From contig SLFF01000128.1 of assembly GCA_007124395.1 (NCBI GenBank), positions 1-7,208 on the forward strand: DNA of 7,208 nt, given 5' to 3'. This document shows, piece after piece, positions 6,077 through 7,208 of the stretch. The notes under the pieces were generated by a model, which ran no database searches, was not told where the DNA came from, and was given only the letters and a program-made list of their open reading frames with translations. Each line of letters begins with the position of its first letter. Position 1 is the first letter of the stretch. The translations under genes were made by a program, and so were the position numbers. Origin of the DNA: Thermomicrobiaceae bacterium. GTDB taxonomy: Bacteria; Chloroflexota; Chloroflexia; Thermomicrobiales; Thermomicrobiaceae.

Positions 6077-6522
6077 ATCAGATCGTCCTCTCCGTAGCTT
6101 CCCGGGAGCTTCGTTGCCGCGACAACGGCAATCGAGTCCGTCCGGCTATGTGTTAGCGAGATTGCAACATGACGGAAGCCGAGCTCCCGCGCGCGGTTCG
6201 CGGCAGTTTCGTGCAGCTGAACAATCGGCTTACCTCGACGATTTGGCAGGGTTTCGATGTCCCGCCACCGGATCCCTCGGACGCCGGTTCCCAGCACCTT
6301 CATCACCGCTTCTTTCGCGGCAAATCTGGCTGCCAGCTCCGCAGGGCGCGTACCGTATCGATCGCGCTCGCGCTCTGTGTAAATCCGGTTGAGAAATCTC
6401 TGGCCGAAGCGCTCTAGCGCTGCCGCGATTCGTTCTATCTCGATTGCGTCTACACCAACCTCAACAGGGCCAGCCGCCTCTGGATCCCAGATCGGTTGAT
6501 ATCTATCGTCCGATGCCTGCAT
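6073..6522 (-). CDS. acpS: Holo-[acyl-carrier-protein] synthase
   Basis: AcpS transfers the 4'-phosphopantetheine arm from coenzyme A to a serine of apo acyl carrier protein, activating fatty-acid synthesis. The 149-residue protein shows the family's two magnesium/CoA signatures. These are GVDAIEIERI at 23-32 (Asp25 being the metal ligand) and RFAAKEAVMKVLGTG at 66-80 (Glu71). The ISLTHSRTDSIAVVAA strand at 121-136 matches the usual SLSH segment. It is longer than the typical 120-126 residues because of about 20 extra residues at the N-terminus and a short acidic tail. No in-frame start codon lies nearer the conserved core, and AGGGG (6534-6530) sits 7 nt before the ATG, so the extension seems real. 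The gene overlaps the upstream dehydrogenase gene by 20 nt and nnr by 4 nt, a common acpS-nnr pairing in bacteria. Confidence 0.95.
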   Translation of the reverse strand: MQASDDRYQPIWDPEAAGPVEVGVDAIEIERIAAALERFGQRFLNRIYTERERDRYGTRPAELAARFAAKEAVMKVLGTGVRGIRWRDIETLPNRRGKPIVQLHETAANRARELGFRHVAISLTHSRTDSIAVVAATKLPGSYGEDDLI

Positions 6523-7208
6523 AGATGAACCCCTGCTTTCTCATGTCTTCCGGTTCGTACATGTTTCTTCCATCCAGAAGCACCGGAGTCTTGAGTAGCT
6601 CGCGAACTCGCCCAAGATTCGCCTGGCGGAACTGATTCCACGGCGTGATCAGGATCAACGCATCGGCACCGTCGACCGCATCGTATTGATTCTCCGCCGT
6701 TTCGAGTTCTGGAATTTCTGTACGTGCGTTCTCCATAGCCGCCGGGTCATAGGCAATAACCGTCGCACCCCGCTGGAGGAGCATCCGGATGACGTCGATT
6801 GCCGGTGACTCTCGAATGTCGTCCGTATCCTGTTTGAACGACAGCCCCCAGACTGCGATCCGCTTTCCGTTCAGATCTTCCAGTATGTCCTGAAGTTTGT
6901 GTACGAACTGGCGGCGCTGGTCCTGATTGATCTCGAGGACTGCGTGGAGCAGTTGCGGGTGGGTTCCCGCCTCCGCGGCCATGTGTGCGAGTGCACGTAC
7001 ATCTTTCGGGAAGCATGAACCCCCGAATCCGATGCCGGCGTCCAGGAACAGTGGTCCAATCCGCGGATCCAGACCCATCCCTCTACTCACCACAGTAATG
7101 TCTGCGCTAACGCCTTCGCAGATCTGGGCAATCTCGTTGACAAAGCTGATTCGCGTCGCCAGAATCGCATTCGATGCGTACTTGATCATCTCCGCTGTCC
7201 GGGTGTCA
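6503..7208 (-). CDS. UDP-glucose/GDP-mannose dehydrogenase family protein, N-terminus cut by window edge
   Basis: This is the C-terminal part of a nucleotide-sugar 6-dehydrogenase, most likely UDP-glucose 6-dehydrogenase, which oxidises UDP-glucose to UDP-glucuronate with two NAD+. The frame runs open through the window edge (DTRTAEMIKYASNAILATRISFVNE), so 7189 is not a true start and the NAD-binding Rossmann domain lies outside. The catalytic motif GFGGSCFPKDVRAL is present, with the active-site Cys codon at 7015-7013. The C-terminal UDP-binding domain has KRIAVWGLSFKQDTDDIRESPAIDVI and DALILITPWNQFR. The product would supply glucuronate-type sugars for surface polysaccharide. UDP-glucose is favoured over GDP-mannose or UDP-N-acetylmannosamine by the FVNEIAQICE and FKQDTDDIRESP patterns, but substrate cannot be fixed from this fragment. 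It is the first visible gene of the operon with acpS, nnr and the CBS protein. Confidence 0.93.
   Translation of the reverse strand, partial: DTRTAEMIKYASNAILATRISFVNEIAQICEGVSADITVVSRGMGLDPRIGPLFLDAGIGFGGSCFPKDVRALAHMAAEAGTHPQLLHAVLEINQDQRRQFVHKLQDILEDLNGKRIAVWGLSFKQDTDDIRESPAIDVIRMLLQRGATVIAYDPAAMENARTEIPELETAENQYDAVDGADALILITPWNQFRQANLGRVRELLKTPVLLDGRNMYEPEDMRKQGFIYAGIGR

Noticed and set aside
1..7208. CRISPR array, tRNA, transposon or phage signals
   Set aside because: I saw no regularly spaced repeats, tRNA-like cloverleaf ends, transposase/integrase motifs or terminal inverted repeats. The excisionase-like helix-turn-helix alone does not make a mobile element.

Overview
The window is a compact bacterial chromosomal segment of moderate-to-high G+C (my impression by eye, not computed). 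It holds seven protein genes: six on the minus strand and one on the plus strand. I see no tRNA, rRNA, CRISPR array, insertion sequence, integrase or phage gene. The gene content (paired ABC exporter halves, fused NAD(P)HX repair enzyme, AcpS, UDP-sugar dehydrogenase) and the frequent GTG/TTG starts would suit a free-living bacterium, possibly Chloroflexota (Thermomicrobia-like). That placement is a guess from gene style and was not tested.

Region 1 (1-3075, minus strand) is a two-gene operon for a type IV ABC exporter. The upstream gene (1324-3075) is a complete half-transporter. Its Walker B motif ends in Asp-Asp instead of Asp-Glu, the usual mark of the degenerate half of a heterodimeric exporter (BmrCD, TM287/288, TmrAB type). 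The downstream gene (1-1312) is the partner half; the window edge cuts it just after Walker A. The stop codon of the first gene overlaps the Shine-Dalgarno of the second.

Region 2 (3076-3909) holds a divergent control region and a plus-strand gene (3312-3848) for a small DNA-binding protein. The protein has a C-terminal MerR/excisionase-type helix-turn-helix and an N-terminal part I do not recognise. A good sigma70-like promoter (TTGACC-17 bp-TACAAT) precedes it. A perfect inverted repeat covers the -10 box, and a second cluster of GGATT repeats lies nearer the ABC operon. This arrangement suggests a self-regulated local regulator that may also control the exporter. A strong hairpin (3881-3909) separates this gene from the convergent operon.

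Region 3 (3942-7208, minus strand) is a tightly packed operon, read right to left. It contains the C-terminal part of a UDP-glucose/GDP-mannose-type dehydrogenase, AcpS, a bifunctional NAD(P)HX epimerase/dehydratase (Nnr), and a two-CBS-domain protein. The junctions are a 20-nt overlap, a 4-nt TTGA overlap and a 17-nt gap, so transcription and translation are probably coupled. The gene products touch sugar-nucleotide synthesis, acyl-carrier-protein activation and repair of damaged nicotinamide cofactors. The CBS protein may be an adenylate-ligand sensor.

Most of the window is well-known housekeeping or transport machinery. The least explained parts are the regulator and its operator-like repeats.
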